Assembly: GCA_963656345.1 (NCBI GenBank)
Contig: CAVKHY010000001.1
Coordinates: forward strand, 1-60,827
Origin: CAKUFA01 sp963656345
GTDB taxonomy: Bacteria > Bacillota > Clostridia > Christensenellales > Aristaeellaceae
Length of the DNA: 60,827 nucleotides
Reading direction: 5' to 3'
A model generated the notes under the pieces. It did no database searches, was not told where the DNA came from, and saw nothing but the letters and a program-made list of their open reading frames with translations. Position numbers and translations under genes: made by a program. Numbering within the stretch: the stretch's first letter is position 1; the number at the start of each line of letters is the position of its first letter. Positions 16,987-24,570 of this stretch are shown piece after piece.

Positions 16987-17718
16987 ATGTCCATTACCCC
17001 CCATGATATTGCGAAAATGCTGGATCATTCCACCCTCCAGCCCTATTTGACCGAGGATGACATTCGCCACGGCTGCGAAGTTGCCCTGAAGTACGACTGC
17101 GCCAGCGTCTGTGCCCGCCCCTGCGACGTGCCGATCCTTGCTGAAATGCTTAAGGGCAGCGATGTGAAGGTGTGCACAGTTATCGGCTTTCCCCACGGCT
17201 CCCACGAAACCGCTATTAAGGTGGCGGAAAGCAAGCTGGCACTGGATGAAGGCTGCCAGGAGCTGGACATGGTGCTGAACATCGGCAAGCTGAAGCATGG
17301 CGACGACGCTTATGTGCAGGATGAAATTCACCAGCTGGCGGAAGTGGCGCACAGCCGCGGTGCCATCCTGAAGGTGATTCTGGAAACCTGCTACCTGACC
17401 GACGAGGAGAAGGTGCGTGCCTGCAAGCTGAGTGAAGCAGCCGGCGCAGACTTTGTGAAGACCTCTACCGGCTATGGCTCCAAGGGATGCACCATTGAAG
17501 ATTTGAAGCTGATGCGAGCCAGCGTCTCTCCCCATGTACGGGTGAAGGGCTCCGGCGGCATTCGCGACCTGGACACCGTGCTGTCTGCTCGTGCGGTGGG
17601 TGCAAGCCGGTGTGGCGTCAGCGCAACGGAAAAGATCATGGCAGAGGCTGAGAAGCGGTATGCGGAAGGTACCCTGAAGGAAGTTACCGACCTGAAGGAA
17701 ATGGAAGGCGGATACTGA
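16987..17718 (+). CDS. deoC: Deoxyribose-phosphate aldolase
   Basis: A 243-residue DERA that splits 2-deoxyribose-5-phosphate into glyceraldehyde-3-phosphate and acetaldehyde. The Schiff-base lysine is Lys158 in ADFVKTSTGYG, the proton-relay lysine Lys187 in RVKGSGGIRD, and Asp94 is in ELDMVLNIG. The start is ATG 16987 after GAAGGAGGATTTCCTC; an 83-codon in-frame extension upstream is AT-rich, lacks a ribosome site and does not resemble the family. It is monocistronic, with a strong terminator downstream, and no other deoxynucleoside genes are adjacent. Confidence 0.93.
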   Translation: MSITPHDIAKMLDHSTLQPYLTEDDIRHGCEVALKYDCASVCARPCDVPILAEMLKGSDVKVCTVIGFPHGSHETAIKVAESKLALDEGCQELDMVLNIGKLKHGDDAYVQDEIHQLAEVAHSRGAILKVILETCYLTDEEKVRACKLSEAAGADFVKTSTGYGSKGCTIEDLKLMRASVSPHVRVKGSGGIRDLDTVLSARAVGASRCGVSATEKIMAEAEKRYAEGTLKEVTDLKEMEGGY

Positions 17719-17795
17719 GAAATTGGATTCGTCGGCTGAGCGGTGCCTGTAATTAGTTTTCTCTGAACTGTTTCATGAACGATTTGGGGTGTGAG

Positions 17796-17840
17796 TGCAG
17801 GAGGATGCTTTTGATGCAAGAGCATTCTCCTGCATTTTTT
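17796..17840 (+). terminator. Intrinsic terminator of deoC
   Basis: TGCAGGAG-GATGCT pairs with AGAGCAT-T-CTCCTGCA in a long stem with one bulge, followed by TTTTTT at 17835-17840. Confidence 0.85.
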
Positions 17841-17869
17841 GCATCATACTGGTCGAATTTTACCTGCAT

Positions 17870-17944
17870 GTGCATGATTTGCACATTGTGCACGGGAAAT
17901 GTGCACGATTTGCACGTGACTTTTCGCAGATTTGACCGTAAAAT
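17870..17944 (+). promoter_or_regulatory. Tandem GTGCA-N5-TGCAC palindromes ahead of a promoter
   Basis: GTGCATGATTTGCAC at 17870-17884 and GTGCACGATTTGCAC at 17901-17915 are two inverted repeats whose starts are 31 nt (three helical turns) apart. Additional GTGCAC copies lie between them (17888-17893, overlapping the second site). A promoter with GTGACT at 17916-17921 and TAAAAT at 17939-17944 (17-nt spacer) abuts the second site. Confidence 0.6.
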
Positions 17945-17989
17945 AGGGGCATGACAGGCAAGCTTGCTAACAAAAAAGGAGTGAAGTTC

Positions 17990-19321
17990 ATGAACGAAAT
18001 CAAATGTCCCCATTGCGGTGAAGTCTTCACGGTAGACGAAGCCGGCTATGCAGCCATCGTGGCACAGGTTCGCAACCAGCAGTTTGATGCGGAAGTGCGC
18101 GGCAGGGAGGAAGCCCTGCATCGTCAGCTGGAAGCACAGCAGCAGGCTGCATTGACCGCTGCGGATGCAAAGCGTCTGGAAGACCTTGCTGCTAAGGAGC
18201 AGGAGATTACCCGTTTGAAGGAGCAGGCCAAAGCAGCAGATGCCGAAAAGCAGCATGCGGTGGAGGCGGCAGTGCAGACGCAGCAAACGGAGCTCATTCA
18301 GCTCCAAGCCGAACATGAGCGTGACCTTGCCGCCAAGGATCAGGAGATCATTCGCCTGAGAGAACAAGCTAAGGCTGCGGATACCGAAAAGCAGCATGCG
18401 GTGGAAACTGCAGTCCAGGAACAGCAGGAAAAAATCATTCGTTTGGAAAGTGAACTCCGGCATGAAAAGGATGACCGTGCCGCTCATGACCGGGATGTGG
18501 CAGATCAGCATCGGCGAGACCTGGCACTTAAGGATGAAGTCATTGCTCAGTACAAGGACTTCAAAGCCCGTCAGTCCACGAAAATGATTGGTGAAAGCCT
18601 GGAGCAGCACTGCCTGATTGAGTTCGACAAGATTCGCATGACGGCATTTCCACGGGCGTACTTTGAAAAGGACAATGATGCCCGTACCGGCAGCAAGGGC
18701 GATTTCATCTATCGTGAAAGCTCTGAGGATGGCATTCCATTCATTTCTATCATGTTTGAAATGAAGAATGAGATGGACACCACTGCTACGAAGCATCGGA
18801 ATGAGGATTTCTTCAAAGAGCTGGATAAGGATCGGCAAGAAAAGAAATGCGAGTATGCTGTGCTGGTGACCATGCTTGAAGCAGATAACGAACTGTATAA
18901 CACCGGTATTGTGGACGTTTCTTATCGCTACCCGAAAATGTACGTCATCCGGCCCCAGTTTTTCATTCCGATGATCACAATCCTGCGCAATGCCGCCTTG
19001 AATTCTGTGGAGTATCAGCGCCAGCTGGCTGCAGTCCGTGAGCAGAATATCGATGTTACTCATTTCGAAGAAGCAATGATGGAATTTAAGAAAGGTTTCT
19101 CCTATAATTATGATCAAGCCAGCAAACGCTTTCAGGAGGCCATCGATGAAATCGACAAGGCCATGGATCATCTGGAGAAAATCAAGAAGGCACTGCTTGC
19201 TTCAGATCGCCAGCTTCGGCTGGCCAATGATAAGGCAGAAGATCTGTCCATCAAAAAGCTGACCAAGGGCAATCCGACCATGCGGGCTAAGTTTGAAGAG
19301 GCAGGAGCTGACATTTCATAA
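17990..19321 (+). CDS. DUF2130 protein with zinc-binding N terminus and long coiled coil
   Basis: A 443-residue DUF2130-family protein. It opens with a half zinc-ribbon (IKCPHCGEVF), continues as a coiled coil (about 25-195) and ends in the conserved DUF2130 region (FEMKNEMDTT, EYAVLVTMLEADNELY, MYVIRPQFFIP). In the coil a 47-residue unit recurs almost exactly (EQEITRLKEQAKAADAEKQH against DQEIIRLREQAKAADTEKQH). The GDF...FEMK spacing recalls a PD-(D/E)XK nuclease core, an inference only. The start follows AAAAAAGGAGTGAAGTTC; the longer form from 17951 has no ribosome site. It stands alone behind palindromic sites. Function is not established for the family. Confidence 0.85.
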   Translation: MNEIKCPHCGEVFTVDEAGYAAIVAQVRNQQFDAEVRGREEALHRQLEAQQQAALTAADAKRLEDLAAKEQEITRLKEQAKAADAEKQHAVEAAVQTQQTELIQLQAEHERDLAAKDQEIIRLREQAKAADTEKQHAVETAVQEQQEKIIRLESELRHEKDDRAAHDRDVADQHRRDLALKDEVIAQYKDFKARQSTKMIGESLEQHCLIEFDKIRMTAFPRAYFEKDNDARTGSKGDFIYRESSEDGIPFISIMFEMKNEMDTTATKHRNEDFFKELDKDRQEKKCEYAVLVTMLEADNELYNTGIVDVSYRYPKMYVIRPQFFIPMITILRNAALNSVEYQRQLAAVREQNIDVTHFEEAMMEFKKGFSYNYDQASKRFQEAIDEIDKAMDHLEKIKKALLASDRQLRLANDKAEDLSIKKLTKGNPTMRAKFEEAGADIS

Positions 19322-19422
19322 TCCCGCATTCCTCTTCAATAGGGAATGAGGTGCAATCTTGTCGCTGTCCGCAAAGACCCTACCGGTGGCAGCCACGTAA
19401 GCATTCTGTAATGTATGAAAAC

Positions 19423-19451
19423 TCCCTCTTCTGCATGGAAGAGGGAATTTT
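19423..19451 (+). terminator. Intrinsic terminator downstream of the DUF2130 gene
   Basis: TCCCTCTTC-N6-GAAGAGGGA is a perfect 9-bp stem followed by ATTTTC. The T-tract is short. Confidence 0.65.
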
Positions 19452-19571
19452 CATGTTCCGCTACTTTTCAAACATGGTCACAACCTTTTCACGGGAAGTT
19501 CATGTTCGTGTCATGTTTCACCGATAGAATCAAGGCATCAAAAGAAAGGGAGGCGGTCGAAGCTGAAATCC

Positions 19572-19697
19572 TTGTCCAGAGAGGACAAGCTGCCGGATGA
19601 TTCCTTGCCGTGGCCACGGCGGGACGGACAGCGAACCGAATCCATCCGCCGCAGCGCAAACAATTCCTTGCCATTCGGCAAGTCTATATACATATAA
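19572..19697 (+). CDS. Possible 41-residue basic peptide (weak)
   Basis: Reads from TTG 19572 to TAA 19697 with codon use like the neighbouring genes. The product is Pro/Arg-rich (DDSLPWPRRDGQ, then ESIRRSANNSLPFGKS). GGGAGG at 19547-19552 is 20 nt from TTG; an in-frame CTG at 19563 is better spaced. A hairpin terminator starts 5 nt after the stop, and TAGAAT at about 19524 could be a -10 box. No known family is recognised, and this may be non-coding RNA. Confidence 0.2.
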   Translation: MSREDKLPDDSLPWPRRDGQRTESIRRSANNSLPFGKSIYI

Positions 19698-19701
19698 AGA
19701 A

Positions 19702-19733
19702 GCGGAGAAGCAATTTATGATCAGCTTCTCCGT
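19702..19733. terminator. Hairpin between ybaK and the upstream gap
   Basis: GCGGAGAAGC-N12-GCTTCTCCGT gives a 10-bp stem (one G-T pair). It could end minus-strand ybaK transcripts (CTTCTTTAT follows) or plus-strand transcripts from the gap (TTTCCCCTTT follows). Neither tract is strong. Confidence 0.5.
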
Positions 19734-19740
19734 TTCCCCT

Positions 19741-20211
19741 TTACTTGCTGACGTCGATCCATCCGGCGGCGCCACTGAACCGTTCTAATTCTTCCAGGGT
19801 GATCTCAATGGCACTGCTTGCCGTGCCGCAGGCAGGATACACCGTGGTGAATCGCTTCAGGCTATCATCCAGATAAATGGTTACCTCCTTGGGAATGCCA
19901 AAGGGACAGACGCCACCGAAATGCAGTCCGGTACAGTCCTCTAATTCCTGGGCAGTCATCATGCGGGCTTTGCAGCCGAAAAGATGCTTGTACTTGGCAT
20001 TGTCTACCCGGGCATCCCCAGCCAAAACGATCAGCAGAGGTTTTCCGTCTGCCATAAAGGAAAGCGTCTTGGCAATGCGTGCGCCTTCGCAGTGGAGGGC
20101 CTCCGCCGCCAGCTCCACCGTTGCGCTGGAAACATCTAATTCAATGATTCTGTCCCCTGCACCAAAGGGGGTCAATGCCTCACGGACGTGGGCTGTGGAT
20201 TCACCATTCAT
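19741..20211 (-). CDS. YbaK/EbsC-family aminoacyl-tRNA deacylase
   Basis: A 156-residue single-domain YbaK-like protein. The family hydrolyses mischarged tRNA (Cys- or Ala-tRNA(Pro)) in trans. Seen here are the characteristic ARIAKTLSFM segment with the catalytic Lys, the central VDNAKYKHLFG, the late GGVCPFGIP motif and the YPACGTASSAIEIT end. GAAGGAGC lies about 10 nt upstream of the ATG, 4 nt after the stop of the PfkB-like gene, so the two are probably cotranscribed. Substrate specificity cannot be read from sequence. Confidence 0.88.
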   Translation of the reverse strand: MNGESTAHVREALTPFGAGDRIIELDVSSATVELAAEALHCEGARIAKTLSFMADGKPLLIVLAGDARVDNAKYKHLFGCKARMMTAQELEDCTGLHFGGVCPFGIPKEVTIYLDDSLKRFTTVYPACGTASSAIEITLEELERFSGAAGWIDVSK

Positions 20212-20214
20212 CCT

Positions 20215-21021
20215 TCATGCTCCTTCATTGTGAGAAATTTCGGTTAATGCGGATAGAACTGCCTGACGGAGGGAAGCACCCTGCTGAAGATGCGCCAGGA
20301 TACTGCCGGCACGGCTGTATGCTGATGCGGGAACGTCCGGCCTTGCCGGAATCAGAACACCCTCTTGCGCAAGGTGCAGCCAGCCGTTTCCATCCTGCAG
20401 GCGAACCACCACGGCGTTTCCACTGAGGTTGGATACCATGGCGGCGGCAATGGCAACGTCCTCCTCCCGGGTAAAACGACGCAGCTCTTCCTCGGTCACG
20501 TGCACCACCGGGTGCAGGGAAAGCAACTGCACCATGGTTTCCGGAGGAATCCTGCACAAGGCATCGCCGGGGACAAAGTGGAGTGCCTTGGGTGGATGCT
20601 CTGTCAGCAACGTACCCAACCCACTAACGGACAGCAGGGCTTCGCCATCCAGCAGCACTTCCTCCTGACGAGCGGCTAAAGCATTCCGCCAAAGTTCCGG
20701 CACAGGCAGAACGCAAGGCGAGTCAAACAGCACGGCTTCTTCGCCTATTTCCGTGCGGAGCAAATAACGACGAGGCTGCGGCGCATCTGCCGATGCAGCG
20801 ATGGCTGCCAAGGCTTCCGGCTGCCGGGCAATCAGTGAATCCTTTCCGCACCAGGTCATGATATGCCCTTTACCGCCGGATTCCCGAAAGGTGAGGAAGG
20901 CATCAAGCAGGTTGCCGGCAGGGCGTATCTGCCTGCCCAAAATGGGAAATTCATCCCCATCCCGAGGCAACGCAGAAAGCTGCAGGGTTGTTTCCTCCCA
21001 AATGATTCCGATGAAAAGCAT
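20215..21021 (-). CDS. Degenerate PfkB-like sugar-kinase-fold protein
   Basis: A 268-residue protein with faint ribokinase-fold features: an N-terminal strand (MLFIGIIWEETTLQL), a VHVTEEELRRFT segment in the position of the PfkB NxxE helix, and SAYSRAGSILAHLQQGASLRQA where active kinases have the GAGD motif and its C-terminal helix. The catalytic Asp of GAGD is Ser here and the glycines are reduced, so kinase activity is doubtful. I start at ATG 21021 after GGAGACAGTC; a 15-codon extension lacks a ribosome site. The assignment to PfkB is tentative; the alternative is an unrecognised protein. Confidence 0.5.
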   Translation of the reverse strand: MLFIGIIWEETTLQLSALPRDGDEFPILGRQIRPAGNLLDAFLTFRESGGKGHIMTWCGKDSLIARQPEALAAIAASADAPQPRRYLLRTEIGEEAVLFDSPCVLPVPELWRNALAARQEEVLLDGEALLSVSGLGTLLTEHPPKALHFVPGDALCRIPPETMVQLLSLHPVVHVTEEELRRFTREEDVAIAAAMVSNLSGNAVVVRLQDGNGWLHLAQEGVLIPARPDVPASAYSRAGSILAHLQQGASLRQAVLSALTEISHNEGA

Positions 21022-21083
21022 GACTGTCTCCTGCAAAGCAATAGGGCTTCCCAACGGAAGCCCCATCGCTTGAAAAAATCTTG

Positions 21084-21953
21084 TTATTGCGGACGTTCCT
21101 TACCCAGGAAGCAGAAGGCCAGCGTACCGGGACCGCAGTGGGCGCCGATGACGGGACCAACCCATTCTACACGAACGTGCAGGCCGGGAATCTTTTCCTC
21201 CAGCAGTGCCTTCAGCCGCTGGGCATCTTCCGGTGCGTCTGCCTGCAGGATGATGCCGCAGGCTTCCGCCGGGTCAAGAATGTTTTCCACTGCCTTGTCC
21301 ACGATGTAGTTGATGGCTTTCTTCCGGCCGCGCACCTTGTCCACGCTGGCCAGTTTGCCTTCCTTGCTCATAATGATGATGGGCTTCAAATCCAGCATGG
21401 TGCCCAATGCTGCCGCCGTGGGGGAGATGCGTCCGCCGCGCTTCAGGTACTTCAGGTCGTCCACGGTGAACCATGCCTGCGACCGGGTACGGTTGGCTTC
21501 CACCCATGCAGCCACTTCTTCCATGGACTTGCCTGCACGGTACATTTCATGAGCCTTGAGGATCAAAATGGTCTGAGGGGCGGAAATGGACAAGGTATCC
21601 ACCACGATGAACTTCCGCTCCGGGTACTTCTTCAGCAGCCGCGCCTGTGCTGCACGAACTGCCTCGATGGTGCAGCTCATCTGGCTGGAAAAGGCCAGGA
21701 ATAGCAGGTCGTGCTCCTTCAGAATGGGTTCGAAGTATTCCAGATAGGCTTCCTCGTTCAGTGCCGAGGTAACGGGCTGGGCTCCTGCCCGCATTCGGTC
21801 GTAGTAGCTTTTGTGATCGATGGTCTGACCCAGATCGTCAAAGTATTCCTTTCCATCCAGCGCATAGGGCATGTACACCACGGGGATGTCCAGCTCCTGC
21901 TTCAGGGCAAACGGCAGATCACTGTCGCTGTCCGTCATGAAGATGTAGTCCAT
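21084..21953 (-). CDS. DegV family fatty-acid-binding protein
   Basis: A 289-residue DegV protein. Such proteins bind a long-chain fatty acid and, as FakB, present it to the kinase FakA. Typical elements are the TDSDSDLP N terminus, TSALNEEAYLEYF, FLAFSSQMSCTIEA, VDTLSISAPQ and LKYLKRGGRIS. AAGGAGGTTTTTCA precedes the ATG. No fakA is present nearby. A dedicated promoter lies upstream, and the YbaK and PfkB-like genes follow on the same strand. Confidence 0.92.
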   Translation of the reverse strand: MDYIFMTDSDSDLPFALKQELDIPVVYMPYALDGKEYFDDLGQTIDHKSYYDRMRAGAQPVTSALNEEAYLEYFEPILKEHDLLFLAFSSQMSCTIEAVRAAQARLLKKYPERKFIVVDTLSISAPQTILILKAHEMYRAGKSMEEVAAWVEANRTRSQAWFTVDDLKYLKRGGRISPTAAALGTMLDLKPIIIMSKEGKLASVDKVRGRKKAINYIVDKAVENILDPAEACGIILQADAPEDAQRLKALLEEKIPGLHVRVEWVGPVIGAHCGPGTLAFCFLGKERPQ

Positions 21954-22008
21954 TGAAAAACCTCCTTAAAATGAAACCAAGGAAAAAAGAAGACAATATG
22001 ACAAGCGT

Positions 22009-22037
22009 ATTGTACTAAAAGAAATGAAAAAAAGCAA
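22009..22037 (-). promoter_or_regulatory. Promoter of the degV gene
   Basis: On the minus strand TTGCTT (plus 22032-22037) and TACAAT (plus 22009-22014) are separated by 17 nt of T-rich spacer. Confidence 0.5.
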
Positions 22038-22161
22038 GGGACGGAAACGGCAGGGGACAGGATATTCATCCCGAAAGCAGGATTCCGCCTCTTCCGGGAA
22101 GAATAGGAGAGCAGCTGGATTTCTCCAGCCCAGACCACATGCAGGGAAAGGGGTTCCTCCC

Positions 22162-23205
22162 ATGTACAAAACCGGCGTTTATTTCGGCCGTTTCTGTCCG
22201 CCCCATCGTGGGCATTTGTATCAGATCATTCAGGCTTCCACCAAGTGTGAGAAGCTGATTGTGGTGATTTCCGATAATAAGGTTCAGACGGAGCATCTTT
22301 GTGCGGCGGACGGGCTGCCTACCATTACGTATCAGCTGCGGAAACAGTGGCTGAGTCAGCAGGTGCAGGACATGAGCCACATTTCCGTCCGTGTGCTGGA
22401 CGAAACGGACATCCCTGAATACCCTGACGGCTGGGTCATGTGGTCGGAAAGAATGCGGCAGGTCGTGCCGGAAAAGATTGATGCCTTCTTTGTGGGGGAT
22501 CGGGACTATGACGATACCCTGCAGCACTTTTTCCCGGAAAGCGCCATCGAGATGTTTGATCCGACCAGAAGCCGCTACCCCATTTCCGCTACGGATATCC
22601 GCAAGGATATTCTGAATCACTGGCACTATATTCTGGGCCCTGCCCGTCCTTTCTTTGCCAAGAAGGTGCTGATTGCCGGCACGGAATCCTGCGGTAAAAC
22701 CACCCTGACCAAGTGCCTGGCGAAACTGTACAACACCTCCTGGTCGGAGGAGGTGGGGCGGTACTATGCCCGGGATTACCTGGGCGGAGACGAAACCATC
22801 TTCACCGATGAGGACTTCGGCCGCATGGCTTACCTGCAGGCAGAGCAGGACTATCATGCTATGCGTACCGCCAACAAGGTTTGCTTTTTCGATACCGATG
22901 CCGTGGTGACCAACTACTACAGCGAACTGTACATGGGACACCGCAACAAAATGGTGGAGGCCTATATCAACCCCAAGCGCTACGATGTGGTGCTGTACCT
23001 GAACCCGGACGTGACCTGGGTCAGCGACGGTATGCGCCTCAACGGCAGCCAGGAGCGTCGGGAAATGCTCAATGAACATCTGCTGAGCATGTATGAAGAA
23101 TTCGGCTTCAAGGATAAGATCGTCCAGATTCGGGGCAACTACAATCAGCGGCTTACCGCTGCCATTGATCTGGTGGACGGCATGCTGAATCTGGCGCAGA
23201 AATAA
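22162..23205 (+). CDS. NadR-like bifunctional NMN adenylyltransferase / nicotinamide riboside kinase
   Basis: A 347-residue two-domain enzyme. The N-terminal nucleotidyltransferase has PPHRGH (HxGH motif) and PISATDIRKD (ISxTxIR), and would join NMN to ATP to make NAD. From about residue 168 a P-loop kinase follows (AGTESCGKTTLTK, then FFDTDAVVTNYY) that would phosphorylate nicotinamide riboside. The N-terminal repressor helix-turn-helix of enterobacterial NadR is absent. ATG 22162 follows AAAGGGGTTCCTCCC; the 46-codon extension upstream is Lys/Arg/Ser-rich and unlike the family. A riboside transporter (PnuC) is not in the window. NadE at 33.8 kb belongs to the same pathway. Confidence 0.85.
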   Translation: MYKTGVYFGRFCPPHRGHLYQIIQASTKCEKLIVVISDNKVQTEHLCAADGLPTITYQLRKQWLSQQVQDMSHISVRVLDETDIPEYPDGWVMWSERMRQVVPEKIDAFFVGDRDYDDTLQHFFPESAIEMFDPTRSRYPISATDIRKDILNHWHYILGPARPFFAKKVLIAGTESCGKTTLTKCLAKLYNTSWSEEVGRYYARDYLGGDETIFTDEDFGRMAYLQAEQDYHAMRTANKVCFFDTDAVVTNYYSELYMGHRNKMVEAYINPKRYDVVLYLNPDVTWVSDGMRLNGSQERREMLNEHLLSMYEEFGFKDKIVQIRGNYNQRLTAAIDLVDGMLNLAQK

Positions 23206-23286
23206 ACGTCCTTTTGGTTTCCACTTTTCTTACCAGAATGACAACTTTGAGTAAAACTTCTTCTTTTCTTTCAGGATAAATTCATG

Positions 23287-23292
23287 TATAAT
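23287..23292 (+). promoter_or_regulatory. -10 box of the ireB promoter
   Basis: A perfect TATAAT lies 30 nt upstream of the ireB start. At the expected -35 position only TTTTCT is found, so this is a weak or factor-dependent promoter. Confidence 0.4.
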
Positions 23293-23322
23293 ACGCTTAA
23301 CAGAATGAGGGGAGGAACCGCT

Positions 23323-23586
23323 GTGCCTAACGAATTTGAAACCACCAAGCTGAGCCCGATCCAGGAGTCCGGCAATGAGGCGCAGGACATCCTCATGTAC
23401 GTGTATTCCGCCTTGCAGGCCAAGGGATACGACCCGATTACCCAGCTGGTGGGTTATATCATTTCCGGCGATCCCACCTATATCACCAGCCATAACCAGG
23501 CTCGCAGCATGATTTGTCGGCTGGAGCGGGATGAAATTCTGGAAGAGCTTGTGCGCTTCTATTTGGCGGAGCATACGGAAGCATGA
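23323..23586 (+). CDS. ireB: IreB family regulatory phosphoprotein (UPF0297)
   Basis: An 87-residue IreB homologue. In enterococci IreB is a substrate of the PASTA kinase IreK and modulates cell-wall stress and cephalosporin tolerance. The conserved blocks are ALQAKGYDPITQLVGYI, SGDPTYITSHNQAR and LERDEILEELVRFYL; an N-terminal ETT stretch offers threonines for phosphorylation. I start at GTG 23323 after GGGGAGGAACCGCT; the 13-codon upstream ATG at 23284 overlaps the -10 box and is rejected. It normally neighbours ruvX and alaS. Here its stop overlaps an aldo/keto reductase gene. Confidence 0.9.
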   Translation: MPNEFETTKLSPIQESGNEAQDILMYVYSALQAKGYDPITQLVGYIISGDPTYITSHNQARSMICRLERDEILEELVRFYLAEHTEA

Positions 23587-24530
23587 TGAAAAAACGCCCT
23601 CTGGGCAAAACTGGGTTGATGGTGTATCCGCTGGCTTTCGGCACGCTGACCGTCAGTTCCATGCAAAAGGGCTTCCGGCCGGAACGGGCTGCGGAGCTTA
23701 TCCTGTATGCGGCGGAAAAGGGGATCAACCTGTTTGATACGGCTCAGCTGTATGATACGTATGAACCTCTGCGCCTTGCGCTGAAAAGGCGGCCAGATCT
23801 GCTGATTTCCACCAAGTCCTATGCATGGGATCGGCAAGGGGCGGAGGCCGCCTTTGAGGATGCCCGCAAAAAGCTGGATATGGACGTGATTCCCATCTTC
23901 CTCATGCATGAGCAGGAAGATCGGCTGACCCTGAAGGGGCATCGGGAGGCCTTTGACTTTTATCTGGAGCAGAAGGCTAAAGGAAAGATCCGCGCCGTCG
24001 GTTTTTCCACACACCGGGTGGCGGCTGTGGATTATGCGCCCCGGTATCCCGGCTTGGATGTGATCCATCCCCTGATCAACCGTACCGGCGTGGGCATTGC
24101 GGACGGCACCCGGGATGAAATGATGGCCGCCATTGAGCGAGCCCATTCCGCAGGCATCGGCATTTATGCCATGAAGCCCTTGGGCGGCGGTCATTTGCTG
24201 CGCGAACCCAAGGAAGCGTTTGATTATCTTCGTTCCGCTCCTTCGGTAGATGCCATTTGCTGCGGCATGCAAAGCGAAGCGGAAATCGATGTGAACCTTG
24301 CCTTGGCAGAGGGATTAACCCCCGACCCGGAGGCACTTACCCTGACCCGGCGTGAGCCTCGGCATCTGATGATTCACGATTACTGCCGCGGCTGCGGTAA
24401 ATGCGTGCAGCGCTGCCGTCAGGGCGCACTGTCCATTGTGGATGGGAAATGCGTCTGCGATCAAAGCAAATGTGTGCGCTGCGGTTACTGTGCGCCGGTA
24501 TGTGAGGATTTCTGCATCAAGGTTGTGTAA
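23583..24530 (+). CDS. Aldo/keto reductase with C-terminal 2[4Fe-4S] ferredoxin domain
   Basis: A 315-residue fusion. The N-terminal (beta/alpha)8 AKR barrel carries the tetrad in INLFDTAQLYDTYEP (Asp, Tyr), ISTKSY (Lys) and FLMHEQE (His). The last 50 residues hold two cysteine clusters, CRGCGKCVQRC and CVRCGYCAPVC, of a bacterial ferredoxin. Such fusions are frequent in anaerobes and probably couple an aldehyde or carbonyl reduction to ferredoxin rather than only NADPH; the substrate is unknown. The start overlaps the ireB stop (ATGATGA), so translation is coupled. Confidence 0.88.
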   Translation: MMKKRPLGKTGLMVYPLAFGTLTVSSMQKGFRPERAAELILYAAEKGINLFDTAQLYDTYEPLRLALKRRPDLLISTKSYAWDRQGAEAAFEDARKKLDMDVIPIFLMHEQEDRLTLKGHREAFDFYLEQKAKGKIRAVGFSTHRVAAVDYAPRYPGLDVIHPLINRTGVGIADGTRDEMMAAIERAHSAGIGIYAMKPLGGGHLLREPKEAFDYLRSAPSVDAICCGMQSEAEIDVNLALAEGLTPDPEALTLTRREPRHLMIHDYCRGCGKCVQRCRQGALSIVDGKCVCDQSKCVRCGYCAPVCEDFCIKVV

Positions 24531-24570
24531 TCTGCTGTGTCCGTAAGGTTGACAAAGGAGGTTGGCAAAG

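Larger units (their letters stand above)
19322..19740. other. 419-nt intergenic stretch with hairpins and one possible small ORF
   Basis: The region holds a terminator at 19423-19451, a perfect 7-bp hairpin CTTGTCC-AGAGA-GGACAAG at 19571-19589, a possible 41-codon ORF at 19572-19697 and a second terminator-like hairpin at 19702-19733. No tRNA or known riboswitch is recognisable. An unlisted small RNA between the two terminators is possible. Confidence 0.5.

Noticed and set aside
17860..17920. Short CRISPR-like repeat array
   Set aside because: Only two 15-bp palindromes with a 16-nt gap, no spacers of uniform length and no cas genes; fits operator sites.
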